A stretch of DNA of 64,000 bases from CAWUFC02 sp963921335 (lineage in GTDB: Bacteria; Pseudomonadota; Gammaproteobacteria; Pseudomonadales; Halieaceae). Positions 25,615 through 34,224 of the stretch are shown here, piece after piece. The notes below the pieces were generated by a model. The model saw nothing but the letters and a program-made list of their open reading frames with translations. It ran no database searches and had not been told where the DNA came from. How positions within the stretch are numbered: position 1 is the stretch's first letter; the number at the start of each line of letters is the position of its first letter. A program made the position numbers and the translations under genes. The stretch spans positions 1,550,001-1,614,000 of the forward strand of contig CAWUFC020000001.1 of the NCBI GenBank assembly GCA_963921335.3, in the 5' to 3' direction.

Positions 25615-27768
25615 ATGGAATTAAAAGCCATAGCTGCAGGGGTATTGCTGGCATCGGCCACCACCATGGCGGCAGCGCAGGAGCAAACTAACGGACCACT
25701 GGAGACAGTGACCATCATCGGCACCAAGCAGGATGTCGATAAGCTGGCGGGCTCAGGTGAAGTGATCACCGACGAAGATCTGGCGCGCTTTCAGTACACG
25801 GATATCCAGCGCGTGCTGGGACAGGTGCCCGGGGTGTATACCCGCACCGAAGAGGGCTATGGCCTGCGACCGAATATCAGTATTCGAGGTACCTACGGCG
25901 ACCGCAGCGGCAAAATTACCCTGATGGAAGACGGGGTGCTGATCGCTCCAGCTCCCTATACGGCATCATCTGCTTATTACTTTCCGACCATGGGGCGCAT
26001 CACTGGCGTAGAGGTACTCAAAGGTCCTGCTGCGATCGAGCACGGCCCCTACACGGTCGGTGGCGCCATTAACCTGATCAGCACACCCATTCCAGACGAA
26101 GCCGGCGGTGAAGTGACCGCTGAAGCCGGCGAAAACGAAACCTATCGCCTGCACGCTCTGTACGGTGGTAGCACCGAGCACTGGGGCTTTCTGCTTGAGG
26201 GGCACACCCATTCCAGCGATGGCTTTTCCAGCATTGACTACACCAACAACGGTACCGGCTTTCAAAAAGACGACCTGATGGCCAAGCTGCGCTACAACAC
26301 CGGCTCCGATGCCAATGTGTATCAGCAGGTGGAACTGAAGCTGGGATACAGCGAAGAAGAATCAGAGCAAACCTACGTGGGCCTGACCGAGGCCCACTTT
26401 GACGAGTCTCCTTACCGTCGCTACGGCATGAGCCGGGAAGACATCATGGAGAATGAGCACAAGTCAGTAACCCTGACCCACGTGGCTGAATTCTCGGAGC
26501 GTACCAGCCTGACCACCACGGCGTATTACAACGAGTTTCAACGCAACTGGTATAAGGTCGACAAGATTGACGGCGAAGGTATTGATGATGTGATTACCTG
26601 CGCCAATGGTGGTTCCTGTGATGGGCTGACCTCTGACTACGGAGAGTACAATCCCGGCTTTGCCAACGCGGTATTGAACGGCACAGCCGAGGCTGATGTG
26701 TACCTCAAGAACAACAATCGTGAGTATGAGTCCAAGGGCATTCAGACTCGCCTGGCCACAGCCTTCAACACCGGCGACTGGAATCACGAGCTGGCCTTTG
26801 GCGCTCGTTACCATGAAGACGAGGAGGGCCGTAATCAGCCCGTGGATCTCTACTTCCAGGGTGACGACGGCAGTTTCGAGCTGGTTGACCTGGGAACGGG
26901 CAGCGATTCACTGCGCCAGTCGGAAGCCTTGTCTGTCTACCTGACTGACAGCATTGCCTACGGTGCCTGGACCCTGACGCCGGGCTTGCGCTACGAAGAC
27001 TACACGATTCGCAACGCAGACCACGAAGAGCTGCTGCCCGGACTGGGCGTGACCTATGACATCAATGACAGCTGGCAGCTGCTGGCTGGCGTGCACGAAG
27101 GTCATTCGCCGAGTGCCAGCGAAGACAGCGACCCGGAAACCGCTACCAATTTTGAAGCGGGCTTTCGCTACCGCGGTTCAGCCTCCAGCCTGGATCTGAT
27201 TGGCTTCTACAGTGACTACGACAACATCATTGGCGTATGCACCAACTCCGGTGCGGTTAATGGTGACTGTGAGCCTGGCGACACCGAAAACGGCGGTAAA
27301 GCCGAAGTGAAGGGACTCGAGCTGGCGGCGGCTTATACCATCGCCCTGGCGTCCGGCCAGATTCCGCTGCAGGCCTCCTACGCGTACACCAACGCTGAAT
27401 TTAAAAGCAGCTTTGAGGGTTCTATCTGGGGCAATGTAGAAAACGGTGACAAGTTGCCCAACCTGCCGGAGAACCAGCTGGCACTGAGCGCGGGCCTGTA
27501 CCTCGACAACGGTTTTGGCAGCGACCTGAGCCTGCGTTACTTCGACGAGACCTGCTCTACCGCAGCCTGTGGGGATTTTCAGGAGATCGATGAGTTCTAT
27601 ACCCTCGATCTGGCAGTGCACTATTCATTCAATAGCCAGACCCGCGTTTATATTAATGTGGACAACCTGACTGACAATGACGGTGACATTATCTCCCGTG
27701 AGCCCAAAGCAGGTGCCCGCGGGCAAAAACCTCGCACGCTGATGGCGGGTGTTCGCTTCCGTTTCTAG
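25615..27768 (+). CDS. TonB-dependent outer-membrane receptor (FecA-like)
   Basis: A 717-residue outer-membrane receptor that imports an iron chelate or similar cargo using TonB energy. It has a signal peptide (MELKAIAAGVLL, cleavage near TMAAA), a TonB box ETVTIIGT near 30, the plug domain with ISIRGTYGDRSG and VLKGPAAIEHGPYTVGGAINL, and then a 22-strand-type barrel. It ends with the typical aromatic C-terminus (VRFRF). The sequence resembles FecA-type ferric-citrate or siderophore receptors without an N-terminal signalling extension, so no sigma/anti-sigma partner is implied, and none is next to it. Two pairs of cysteines lie in predicted loops. A Fur-type box upstream supports iron control. 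Confidence 0.93.
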   Translation: MELKAIAAGVLLASATTMAAAQEQTNGPLETVTIIGTKQDVDKLAGSGEVITDEDLARFQYTDIQRVLGQVPGVYTRTEEGYGLRPNISIRGTYGDRSGKITLMEDGVLIAPAPYTASSAYYFPTMGRITGVEVLKGPAAIEHGPYTVGGAINLISTPIPDEAGGEVTAEAGENETYRLHALYGGSTEHWGFLLEGHTHSSDGFSSIDYTNNGTGFQKDDLMAKLRYNTGSDANVYQQVELKLGYSEEESEQTYVGLTEAHFDESPYRRYGMSREDIMENEHKSVTLTHVAEFSERTSLTTTAYYNEFQRNWYKVDKIDGEGIDDVITCANGGSCDGLTSDYGEYNPGFANAVLNGTAEADVYLKNNNREYESKGIQTRLATAFNTGDWNHELAFGARYHEDEEGRNQPVDLYFQGDDGSFELVDLGTGSDSLRQSEALSVYLTDSIAYGAWTLTPGLRYEDYTIRNADHEELLPGLGVTYDINDSWQLLAGVHEGHSPSASEDSDPETATNFEAGFRYRGSASSLDLIGFYSDYDNIIGVCTNSGAVNGDCEPGDTENGGKAEVKGLELAAAYTIALASGQIPLQASYAYTNAEFKSSFEGSIWGNVENGDKLPNLPENQLALSAGLYLDNGFGSDLSLRYFDETCSTAACGDFQEIDEFYTLDLAVHYSFNSQTRVYINVDNLTDNDGDIISREPKAGARGQKPRTLMAGVRFRF

Positions 27769-27788
27769 TGGCAGCTTGCCAGACGATC

Positions 27789-27819
27789 AAAAAAGCCCGC
27801 CTATTGGCGGGCTTTTTTA
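27789..27819. terminator. Bidirectional terminator between TonB receptor and citrate-synthase-like gene
   Basis: AAAAAAGCCCGCC (27789-27801) and GGCGGGCTTTTTT (27806-27818) enclose a TATT loop: a near-perfect symmetric stem with A/T runs on both sides, so it can stop transcription in both directions between the convergent genes. Confidence 0.93.
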
Positions 27820-27822
27820 TTT

Positions 27823-28938
27823 TCAGTGCTTGATCTCGGGACCAATATAGCGGGCTCTGGGTCGAATCAGCCTGGCCTCGGGGCGAAACTCCAGCGCGTG
27901 GGCCAGGTAGCCCCACACCCTCGCCATCGCAAACAGCGATGTAAAAAAGTGGGGCGGTACGCCTAGGGCGTAGAACACGGCTCCTTTGTAGAACTCCACG
28001 TTGGCGCGCAGGGTCTTGCCCGGCTTTTCCAGCGCCTCGACGCAGGCCTGCTCCACCGCCTCTAGCGTATCCAACAGTGCGAGGTGTTCCGGCTGCTGGC
28101 AAACGGATCTTGCCAGGGGTTTAAGCACCGCCGCGCGGGGATCCAGGGTCTGGTATTCGCGATGCCCAATACCCATGATGCGCTCACCCCGTGCAATCTG
28201 CTCTTGAACATAGGCAGCCGCTTTGTCTGCCGAGCCGATGGCCACGGCCATTTCCAGCGCCGCCTGGTCGGCTCCGCCGTGGAGGCGACCAAACAGCGTG
28301 CCAATCGAAGCCGAGATGCTGGAGACCACCGGCGCGTCTGTGCTGAGTGCTACCCGCCCACAAAAGGTGCCGGCGTTATAGCTGTGCTCCATCTGCAAAA
28401 TCTGGGCGACCCGCAGCGCATCCACCTGCGCTTTGGCAGGGGTGCGCCCATGCAGGTTCTTCAGGAAGGCGGCAATGGGGTCGCCGCCGTGACTGACCAG
28501 TGGCCATTCCAGGTCCTGCTCGCGGCGATAATAGGCGGCCACCAGGCTGGGAATCTTGGCTGCGACAATCAGTCCTTCGACCGCGTCGGAGCTTTCGCTC
28601 GGCAAATCGATGGATTCCAGCGGTACCGTATTGAGCAGCGGCACCAGTGCCTGCAACATCAGCATGGGATGAGTGTCAGCGGGAATGGCAGCCAGCAGGT
28701 CCCGTTCTGCGCGGGTCAATACCGCATGGCTGGACAGGAACTGCCCCAGCTGCGCTTCCTCATGGGGGTTTGGCCATTCGCCAAACAGCAGTAACCAGGC
28801 CACGCGCACAAAGTTTTGCTCGGCCAGTTCAGCAATCGGGTGTCCCCGATAGCTCAGTTCACCGCGTTCTCCGTCGACGTTGGAAATGGCAGTGGCGCCT
28901 ACTTCGACACCTTCCAGGCCAATGTTAATGTTGTTCAT
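27823..28938 (-). CDS. Citrate synthase-family enzyme with Glu at the catalytic Asp site
   Basis: A 371-residue member of the citrate/2-methylcitrate synthase family, condensing acetyl- or propionyl-CoA with oxaloacetate. It has MEHSYNAGTF (His185), the catalytic-His block RLHGGA (His220), GIGHREYQTLDPRA (His259, with Glu where most have Val), and LIRPRARYIGP at the end. The third catalytic residue, normally Asp in NVDFY, is Glu315 here (ANVEFYKG). A main Krebs-cycle citrate synthase is longer (about 430 residues), so this short copy probably has a specialised role such as 2-methylcitrate or another acyl-CoA. It is divergent from a LysR regulator across a palindromic site. Confidence 0.85.
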   Translation of the reverse strand: MNNINIGLEGVEVGATAISNVDGERGELSYRGHPIAELAEQNFVRVAWLLLFGEWPNPHEEAQLGQFLSSHAVLTRAERDLLAAIPADTHPMLMLQALVPLLNTVPLESIDLPSESSDAVEGLIVAAKIPSLVAAYYRREQDLEWPLVSHGGDPIAAFLKNLHGRTPAKAQVDALRVAQILQMEHSYNAGTFCGRVALSTDAPVVSSISASIGTLFGRLHGGADQAALEMAVAIGSADKAAAYVQEQIARGERIMGIGHREYQTLDPRAAVLKPLARSVCQQPEHLALLDTLEAVEQACVEALEKPGKTLRANVEFYKGAVFYALGVPPHFFTSLFAMARVWGYLAHALEFRPEARLIRPRARYIGPEIKH

Positions 28939-29013
28939 TCATTCCTCCTACCAGATTATTCGAGCCCACTGATCGGGGTCGTGGCGGCATTATTGGTGAA
29001 CTTGCTGTATAAG

Positions 29014-29037
29014 GAAATATAAACTATCTTATATTTC
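29014..29037. promoter_or_regulatory. Perfect 9-base inverted repeat (candidate LysR operator)
   Basis: GAAATATAA (29014-29022) and TTATATTTC (29029-29037) form a perfect inverted repeat around a six-base spacer, in the divergent gap between the citrate-synthase-like gene and its LysR regulator. Symmetric A/T-rich sites in such gaps are commonly LysR-type binding sites. It may also overlap promoter elements of either gene. Confidence 0.6.
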
Positions 29038-29056
29038 AATCGTATTTACTTATGTA

Positions 29057-29953
29057 ATGGGAAGGGAGGCGATGCGGCTCGAAACCCAGGAACTACGTAT
29101 CTTTGCTGCCGTCATTGAAAACAACGGTTTTAAGCGCGCGGCCGACCGTTTGCATATCAGTCAGTCTGCGGTGTCCCAGGCCGTGGCCAATCTTGAACGC
29201 AAGCTGGATCAGCGCTTGTTGCAGCGTAAACCGCTTGAGGTGACAGAGGCGGGCAGGCGCATACTGGCGCATGCGCAGCACGCCGCGCGGGAAGAGGAAC
29301 TGTTGTTGGCAGACCTCACCGATATCAAACAGGGTCAGCGCGCCAAGCTCTCACTGGCGGTGAATAGCGCTATAAACCGATACCATGCACCAGAATTGCT
29401 GCAGCAATATTGTGCCCAGAATCCCTACGCCCGTTTGCAGATCGAGGAGCTGCCATCGCGGCAGATTATCCAGGCGGTCATTTCCGGAGGGGTGGAGGTC
29501 GGCATGGGACCTTTCCAGACCAATATGCAGGCATTTCATTGCCAGCCCCTGTTCGACGAAGTGCGCACGCTGGTGGTTTCCAGACACCATCCGCTCATCC
29601 GTACTTTGATGGAAGATCCCATGTCGGCTCTGTCACAGGTGCCCCTGGTTGCTTCATATATAGACGATCCTGAAGAGCGGCCGGCCATGCAACGCATTCG
29701 CGATCGTTTCAGCCAGGTGTGGGAAGTGCGCTCGATTACATTGCGTATGGAATTGTTGGCCGCGGGCTATGGTGTCGGCTATGTTAGTGACCTGGTGCTG
29801 GCCAAAGAGCCACTGAGTGCCGAGTTGGCCGTGTTGGAGGCATTGCCCTTCGCGCGCATTGCACGCAGCGTCGGCGTGTTTTATCGCCGCGACTCCAGTC
29901 TGTCTTCCGGTGCCAGCAAATTTGTTGAATTATGTCAGCAGCGATGGGGATAG
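29057..29953 (+). CDS. LysR-family transcriptional regulator
   Basis: A 298-residue regulator with an N-terminal winged helix-turn-helix (FKRAADRLHISQSAVSQAVA near 30-49) and a C-terminal periplasmic-binding-like effector domain. It most likely controls the divergent citrate-synthase-like gene from the inverted repeat between them. The start is uncertain: ATG 29057 has no clear ribosome site, and ATG 29072 (MRLETQELRIF) has AAGGGAGG but only two bases away. The longer form is reported. It overlaps no gene, and its stop is 5 bases before the beta-propeller gene, suggesting co-transcription. Confidence 0.9.
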   Translation: MGREAMRLETQELRIFAAVIENNGFKRAADRLHISQSAVSQAVANLERKLDQRLLQRKPLEVTEAGRRILAHAQHAAREEELLLADLTDIKQGQRAKLSLAVNSAINRYHAPELLQQYCAQNPYARLQIEELPSRQIIQAVISGGVEVGMGPFQTNMQAFHCQPLFDEVRTLVVSRHHPLIRTLMEDPMSALSQVPLVASYIDDPEERPAMQRIRDRFSQVWEVRSITLRMELLAAGYGVGYVSDLVLAKEPLSAELAVLEALPFARIARSVGVFYRRDSSLSSGASKFVELCQQRWG

Positions 29954-29958
29954 TCCGT

Positions 29959-30981
29959 ATGCGGTTTTTATTGATTGGCCTTTGTTTGTGCTCCTCGCTA
30001 AGCACGGCCCAAACCCTGTTCGTGGGCAACAAATCCGAGGCGACAGTCTCGGCCATTGATCTGGCCAGTGGCGAAGTTCGGCGCACCCTGCCAACCGGCG
30101 AAGGCCCTCATGAGATTGCCGTGTCCGGTGACGGCAAGCTGGCGCTGGTGTCCAACTACGGCACCGATGAGCCCGGCAACACGCTTACGGTGATTGAAAT
30201 GCCCCAGGGTGAGTCCGTGGGCACCATCGACCTCGGCAAACATAGCCGCCCACATGGCTTGGTGTTCCTGCCGGATGCGCGTCACCTGTTGGTCACTACT
30301 GAGGGCAGTCAATCAGTACTCAAAGTTGATGTTTACCTGGGCAAGGTGGTGCAGGTTGTCCCCACCGGGCAGCGTGTATCCCATATGCTGGCCTATCATG
30401 CCAGTGGCCAGCGCGCCTACGTCAGTAACCTGGGTTCCGCTTCTGTGAGCTTGCTGGACATCAAGAACGGCGATCTACTGGCGTTCAAACAGTCGGGTGC
30501 CGGTGCAGAGGGTATTGCTGTAAGCAGTGACGGCAAGCATCTGTGGGTAACCAATCGGGACGAGGGCAGTCTCAGTCTGTTCGATGGTCATCACCTGGAT
30601 CTGCTGGACAAGATTGATGTGCCAGGCTTTCCCATTCGCGCGGAGGTTAGCCCGGATGACAAACTGGTGCTGGTGAGCAGTGCTGCCTCCGCCACGTTGA
30701 CGGTGGTAGATAATCACGCCCTGAAGCTGTTGCGCCGAGTCGATATCAACCTGGCGGATAAAGTGCCCGGCGGCGATACCTTGTTTCGTGATCGGATGGG
30801 TGGCAGTTCGGTGCCGATCGGAATAGAAATTTCACCAGACAGCAAGCGCGCCTGGATCGCCCATGCCGCGGTGGACCGCGTTCAGGAAATTGACCTTGAG
30901 ACCTTTGAAACGGTGAGGTTGATGGCCACCGGGCGGGAGCCCGATGGCCTGGGTTATACCCCGCTAAGTTTGCAGGATTAA
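29959..30981 (+). CDS. Exported YVTN-type beta-propeller protein
   Basis: A 340-residue exported protein made of about seven short repeats of the YVTN/NHL-like type, with units such as GPHEIAVSGDGKLALVSNY, RPHGLVFLPDARHLLVT and AEGIAVSSDGKHLWVTN. ATG 29959 gives a signal peptide (MRFLLIGLCLCSS, cleavage near STAQ). The repeats form a ring suited to protein or ligand binding, and some members are associated with quinohemoprotein or surface-layer systems. No catalytic motif is visible. Five bases after the LysR gene, it may share that transcript. It is convergent with bfr. Confidence 0.85.
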   Translation: MRFLLIGLCLCSSLSTAQTLFVGNKSEATVSAIDLASGEVRRTLPTGEGPHEIAVSGDGKLALVSNYGTDEPGNTLTVIEMPQGESVGTIDLGKHSRPHGLVFLPDARHLLVTTEGSQSVLKVDVYLGKVVQVVPTGQRVSHMLAYHASGQRAYVSNLGSASVSLLDIKNGDLLAFKQSGAGAEGIAVSSDGKHLWVTNRDEGSLSLFDGHHLDLLDKIDVPGFPIRAEVSPDDKLVLVSSAASATLTVVDNHALKLLRRVDINLADKVPGGDTLFRDRMGGSSVPIGIEISPDSKRAWIAHAAVDRVQEIDLETFETVRLMATGREPDGLGYTPLSLQD

Positions 30982-30986
30982 CCCCT

Positions 30987-31466
30987 TCAGGAGGAGTGGC
31001 CTTCCATCTGGCTTTGCAGGTAGTTCTGAATGCCGACTTTCTCGATCAAGCTCAGCTGCGTTTCAAGCCAGTCGATGTGTTCTTCCTCTGACTCCATGAT
31101 CTCTTCAAACAGCTCGCGAGAGACATAGTCACCCACGGACTCGCAGTGCGCGATCGCTTCCTTGAGATCGACGTGGCCCATCATTTCCAGTTTCAGGTCG
31201 CAGCGCAGCATCTCCTCGGTATTTTCGCCGATCAGCAGTTTGCCGAGATCCTGCAGGTTGGGCAGGCCTTCCAGAAACAGTATGCGTTCAGTCAGCTTGT
31301 CCGCATGCTTCATCTCATCAATGGATTCGTGGTACTCGTGATCGCCGAGTTCCTTTAGCCCCCAGTCCTTGAACATTTTTGCGTGCAGGAAATACTGGTT
31401 AATTGCGACCAGTTCATTGCCCAGGACTTTGTTGAGATGCTCAATAACTTTAGGATCGCCTTTCAT
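30987..31466 (-). CDS. bfr: Bacterioferritin
   Basis: A 159-residue iron-storage protein forming a 24-subunit shell. ATG 31466 has CGGAGG upstream. Every expected residue is present: Glu18, Glu51 and His54 in the diiron centre, plus Glu94, Glu127 and His130-type residues in EEHIDW, and Met52 as the axial haem ligand. This marks the haem-binding type rather than a plain ferritin. It lies just downstream of bfd on the same strand, which encodes the ferredoxin that releases its iron. Confidence 0.97.
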   Translation of the reverse strand: MKGDPKVIEHLNKVLGNELVAINQYFLHAKMFKDWGLKELGDHEYHESIDEMKHADKLTERILFLEGLPNLQDLGKLLIGENTEEMLRCDLKLEMMGHVDLKEAIAHCESVGDYVSRELFEEIMESEEEHIDWLETQLSLIEKVGIQNYLQSQMEGHSS

Positions 31467-31539
31467 AATCTTACCTCCGTGTGACGTCCACATAGTATGG
31501 GGTCACTCGAAGCTAATTTCAAGCTAAGTTATTGATTTA

Positions 31540-31566
31540 TATAGATAAAATGAAATGAGAATCAGT
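31540..31566. promoter_or_regulatory. Weak Fur-like A/T-rich site upstream of bfr
   Basis: GATAAAATGAAATGAGAATC (31544-31563) contains repeated GATAAT-like hexamers and one TGAGAAT half-site. The second half is poor, so this is a weak candidate for iron control of bfr. Confidence 0.3.
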
Positions 31567-31590
31567 TAGATTTGCAGTTGCGAGCCAGCC

Positions 31591-31794
31591 TCAACTAACC
31601 GCGTAAAACAGCTGCTCACTGTCAGTGGTGCTGTCCAGGGTTTCGCGAACGATCTCGCGGGTCAGGATGCCGCATTTGCCGCACTGGCTGGCAACGCCGA
31701 GCGTGTTGCGCACATCGCGCAGGGAACTGGCCCCGTCTTCAACGGCGGCGCGAATCTGGGTGTCGGTAATCCCCTTGCACAGGCATACGTACAT
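31591..31794 (-). CDS. bfd: Bacterioferritin-associated ferredoxin
   Basis: A 67-residue 2Fe-2S ferredoxin that passes electrons to bacterioferritin to mobilise stored iron. The four cluster cysteines are at 4, 6, 38 and 41 (CLC...CGKC), the family spacing. It lies 125 bases upstream of bfr. A Fur-type box 52 bases before its ATG predicts expression under iron starvation, as known for bfd. Confidence 0.95.
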   Translation of the reverse strand: MYVCLCKGITDTQIRAAVEDGASSLRDVRNTLGVASQCGKCGILTREIVRETLDSTTDSEQLFYAVS

Positions 31795-31845
31795 CGAGCG
31801 TTTTTCCTGACTTGTTTAACTGAACGGCACAAAAGTTAATAGAAA

Positions 31846-31860
31846 TGAGAATGATTGTCA
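31846..31860. promoter_or_regulatory. Fur-type box upstream of bfd
   Basis: TGAGAAT-G-ATTGTCA fits the 7-1-7 Fur consensus with two mismatches and lies 52 bases before the bfd ATG on the minus strand. Confidence 0.65.
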
Positions 31861-31968
31861 ATAAGATTATCCGAAATGGCACAAATCACGGAAATCCGGG
31901 CTCGGGCAGGGGGTAGGGCATCAGTTATAATGGCTGTTTCACCCGGTTGTGGACAGCAGTTGATGTTA

Positions 31969-33225
31969 ATGGATGTAGAAAAGTACATGCGCGAGGTCGG
32001 TGCGCGGGCGCGGGATGCGTCCCGGGCGGTCGCCGCATCTACCACAGCTCAGCGCAACGCCGCGCTGCTGGCGATTCGCGAGTCAATCGCGAGCCAGCGT
32101 GAGGCCCTCATGAGCGCCAACCAGATCGATCTGGATCGCGGTCGCGATAAGGGCATTGATGCGCCGCTGCTCGATCGACTGGAACTGACTCCGGCGCGCA
32201 TCGACACCATGCTGGAGGGTCTGGGCCAGGTGGCCAGCCTGCCCGATCCGGTTGGCAGCATCAGCGAGGTGAATGCTCTGCCCAGCGGTATTCAGGTCGG
32301 TCGTATGCGCGTACCCCTTGGCGTCATCGGCATCGTCTACGAGAGCCGCCCCAATGTGACGGTGGAGGCGGCCAGCCTGTGTCTCAAATCCGGAAACGCC
32401 ACCATTCTTCGCGGCGGCTCAGAAGCTATTGATTCCAATCAGGCTATTGCACGTTGTGTGGCTGAAGGCCTGCGTCACGCCGGCTTACCGGAAACGGCTG
32501 TGCAGGTTGTTGAAACCACCGACCGCGCCGCAGTCGGTGAGCTGATTACCATGCCTGAATATGTCGATGTCATTGTTCCCCGGGGTGGCAAGAGCCTGAT
32601 TGAGCGAATCAGCCAGGATGCGCGAGTACCAGTGATCAAGCATCTCGACGGTGTTTGTCACGTCTACCTCGACGACAGCGCCGACTTCGACAAGGCCGTG
32701 GCTATTGCAGTGAATGCCAAGACCCAGCGCTATGGCGCCTGTAATACCGCTGAGACCTTGCTGGTTCATGCCAGCCGCGCCGCAGAGCTGATGCCCGCCA
32801 TTGCAGCGCAGTTGCGCGAGCACAAGGTCGAGATGCGCGGATGTGAGCAAACGCGCCAAATTCTCAGCGATGCGGTGGCGGCAGAAGAAGCCGATTGGTA
32901 TGCCGAGTACCTGGCGCCTGTTCTGGCCATTCGGGTTGTGGACGGTCTCGATGCTGCCATTGAGCATATCAACCGATACAGCTCTCAGCATACCGATGCC
33001 ATCGTCGGCGAGCATCACGGCAATAATATGCGGTTCCTGCGCGAAGTGGATTCCAGCAGTGTCATGATCAACGCCTCTACCCGTTTTGCCGACGGTTTTG
33101 AGTACGGCCTGGGCGCAGAGATAGGCATTTCCACCGACAAGCTGCATGCTCGCGGGCCGGTGGGTCTGGAAGGCCTGACCTCGCAGAAGTATGTGGTGTT
33201 TGGTGACGGTCACATTCGCCAGTGA
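31969..33225 (+). CDS. proA: Gamma-glutamyl phosphate reductase
   Basis: A 418-residue NADPH-dependent enzyme of proline synthesis, converting glutamyl-5-phosphate to glutamate semialdehyde. Motifs include VIYESRPNVTVEAASL, LRGGSEA, VIVPRGGKSLIE and the catalytic-Cys region QRYGACNTAETLLVH. Length is standard. The start is between ATG 31963 and ATG 31969 (MDVEKYMREVG), and the latter fits the family. Its last four bases overlap nadD (GTGA), the beginning of the long rod-shape and cell-wall run. proB is not in this window. Confidence 0.96.
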   Translation: MDVEKYMREVGARARDASRAVAASTTAQRNAALLAIRESIASQREALMSANQIDLDRGRDKGIDAPLLDRLELTPARIDTMLEGLGQVASLPDPVGSISEVNALPSGIQVGRMRVPLGVIGIVYESRPNVTVEAASLCLKSGNATILRGGSEAIDSNQAIARCVAEGLRHAGLPETAVQVVETTDRAAVGELITMPEYVDVIVPRGGKSLIERISQDARVPVIKHLDGVCHVYLDDSADFDKAVAIAVNAKTQRYGACNTAETLLVHASRAAELMPAIAAQLREHKVEMRGCEQTRQILSDAVAAEEADWYAEYLAPVLAIRVVDGLDAAIEHINRYSSQHTDAIVGEHHGNNMRFLREVDSSSVMINASTRFADGFEYGLGAEIGISTDKLHARGPVGLEGLTSQKYVVFGDGHIRQ

Positions 33226-33869
33226 CAGCACCGGTTGCTGTACTCGGCGGAACCTTTAACCCGATACACCTGGGCCACCTGCGCTCGGCGCTGGAATTGC
33301 GCGAGCTGATGGGCGCGCAGGAAGTGCGGCTGATGCCTGCAGCGGTGCCTCCACACCGGGAACTGCCCAGTCTCAGTGCCGAGCTGCGTAGCCAGATGGT
33401 AGAACTGGCGGTGGCCGATGAGCCCGGGCTGGTGTGTGATGCCAGGGAACTGAGCCGTACCGGGCCATCATATACCTATGACAGCTTGCTGGAGATCCGC
33501 GGTGAAATTGGCCCCGAGCAGCCTCTGGTGCTGGTGATGGGCAGCGATGCACCCCGCGGGCTGGCGCAGTGGTACCGCTGGCAGGAACTGCCTGAACTGG
33601 CGCACCTGTTAATACTGAACCGCCCTGGACATTTGCCAGACTGGCCCAATGAGGTCGCTGACTGGCTGCAAGCGCGCAGCTGTGACACCATGGCAGACCT
33701 TGTAAACAGTCCGGCGGGGAAGGTGTTGCAAGTGAGCCTCAGGGCACTCGATATTTCCTCAACGGCCATCCGTAACACGCTGGCGTCAGGTGGCTCGGCC
33801 CGTTACCTGGTACCTGACCCGGTATGGAACTTTATTCGCGATAATGCACTCTACACAGGAGACAGCTGA
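33222..33869 (+). CDS. nadD: Nicotinate-nucleotide adenylyltransferase
   Basis: A 215-residue enzyme making deamido-NAD from nicotinate mononucleotide and ATP. It has the class signature GGTFNPIHLGHLRSA near 9 and ISSTAIR near the end. GTG 33222 overlaps the proA stop by four bases. It precedes rsfS by 7 bases, a gene order conserved in many gammaproteobacteria. Confidence 0.95.
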   Translation: MTAPVAVLGGTFNPIHLGHLRSALELRELMGAQEVRLMPAAVPPHRELPSLSAELRSQMVELAVADEPGLVCDARELSRTGPSYTYDSLLEIRGEIGPEQPLVLVMGSDAPRGLAQWYRWQELPELAHLLILNRPGHLPDWPNEVADWLQARSCDTMADLVNSPAGKVLQVSLRALDISSTAIRNTLASGGSARYLVPDPVWNFIRDNALYTGDS

Positions 33870-33876
33870 ACAATCC

Positions 33877-34218
33877 ATGGAATCTTCGGAACTCAAACAG
33901 ATCGTGTTGGACGCACTGGATGATCTCAAGGCCAACAATGTGGTGGCCCTGGATGTATCCGGTCTTACCGATGTCATGGATTACCTGGTTGTCGCCAGCG
34001 GCACCTCCAATCGGCACGTCAAAGCCCTGGCAGAGAATGTCAGCATGGAAGCCAAACAGGCCGGCGGGCGACCGCTGGGTGTAGAAGGGCAGGATGGAGC
34101 GGAATGGATATTGGTGGACTTTGGTGACGTCGTGGTGCATGTCATGTTGCCGGCGACACGGGACTTCTATGACTTGGAGCGCCTCTGGAGTGCGCCTGCC
34201 CAACCCGCTGAGGATTAA
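33877..34218 (+). CDS. rsfS: Ribosomal silencing factor RsfS
   Basis: A 113-residue member of the RsfS/Iojap family that binds the large ribosomal subunit and blocks subunit joining during starvation. The family core is visible in DVSGLTDVMDYLVVASGTSN and LGVEGQDGAEWILVDFGD. ATG 33877 was chosen (MESSELKQIVLDAL). It sits in the conserved nadD-rsfS-rlmH order. Confidence 0.95.
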   Translation: MESSELKQIVLDALDDLKANNVVALDVSGLTDVMDYLVVASGTSNRHVKALAENVSMEAKQAGGRPLGVEGQDGAEWILVDFGDVVVHVMLPATRDFYDLERLWSAPAQPAED

Positions 34219-34224
34219 AGCCTT

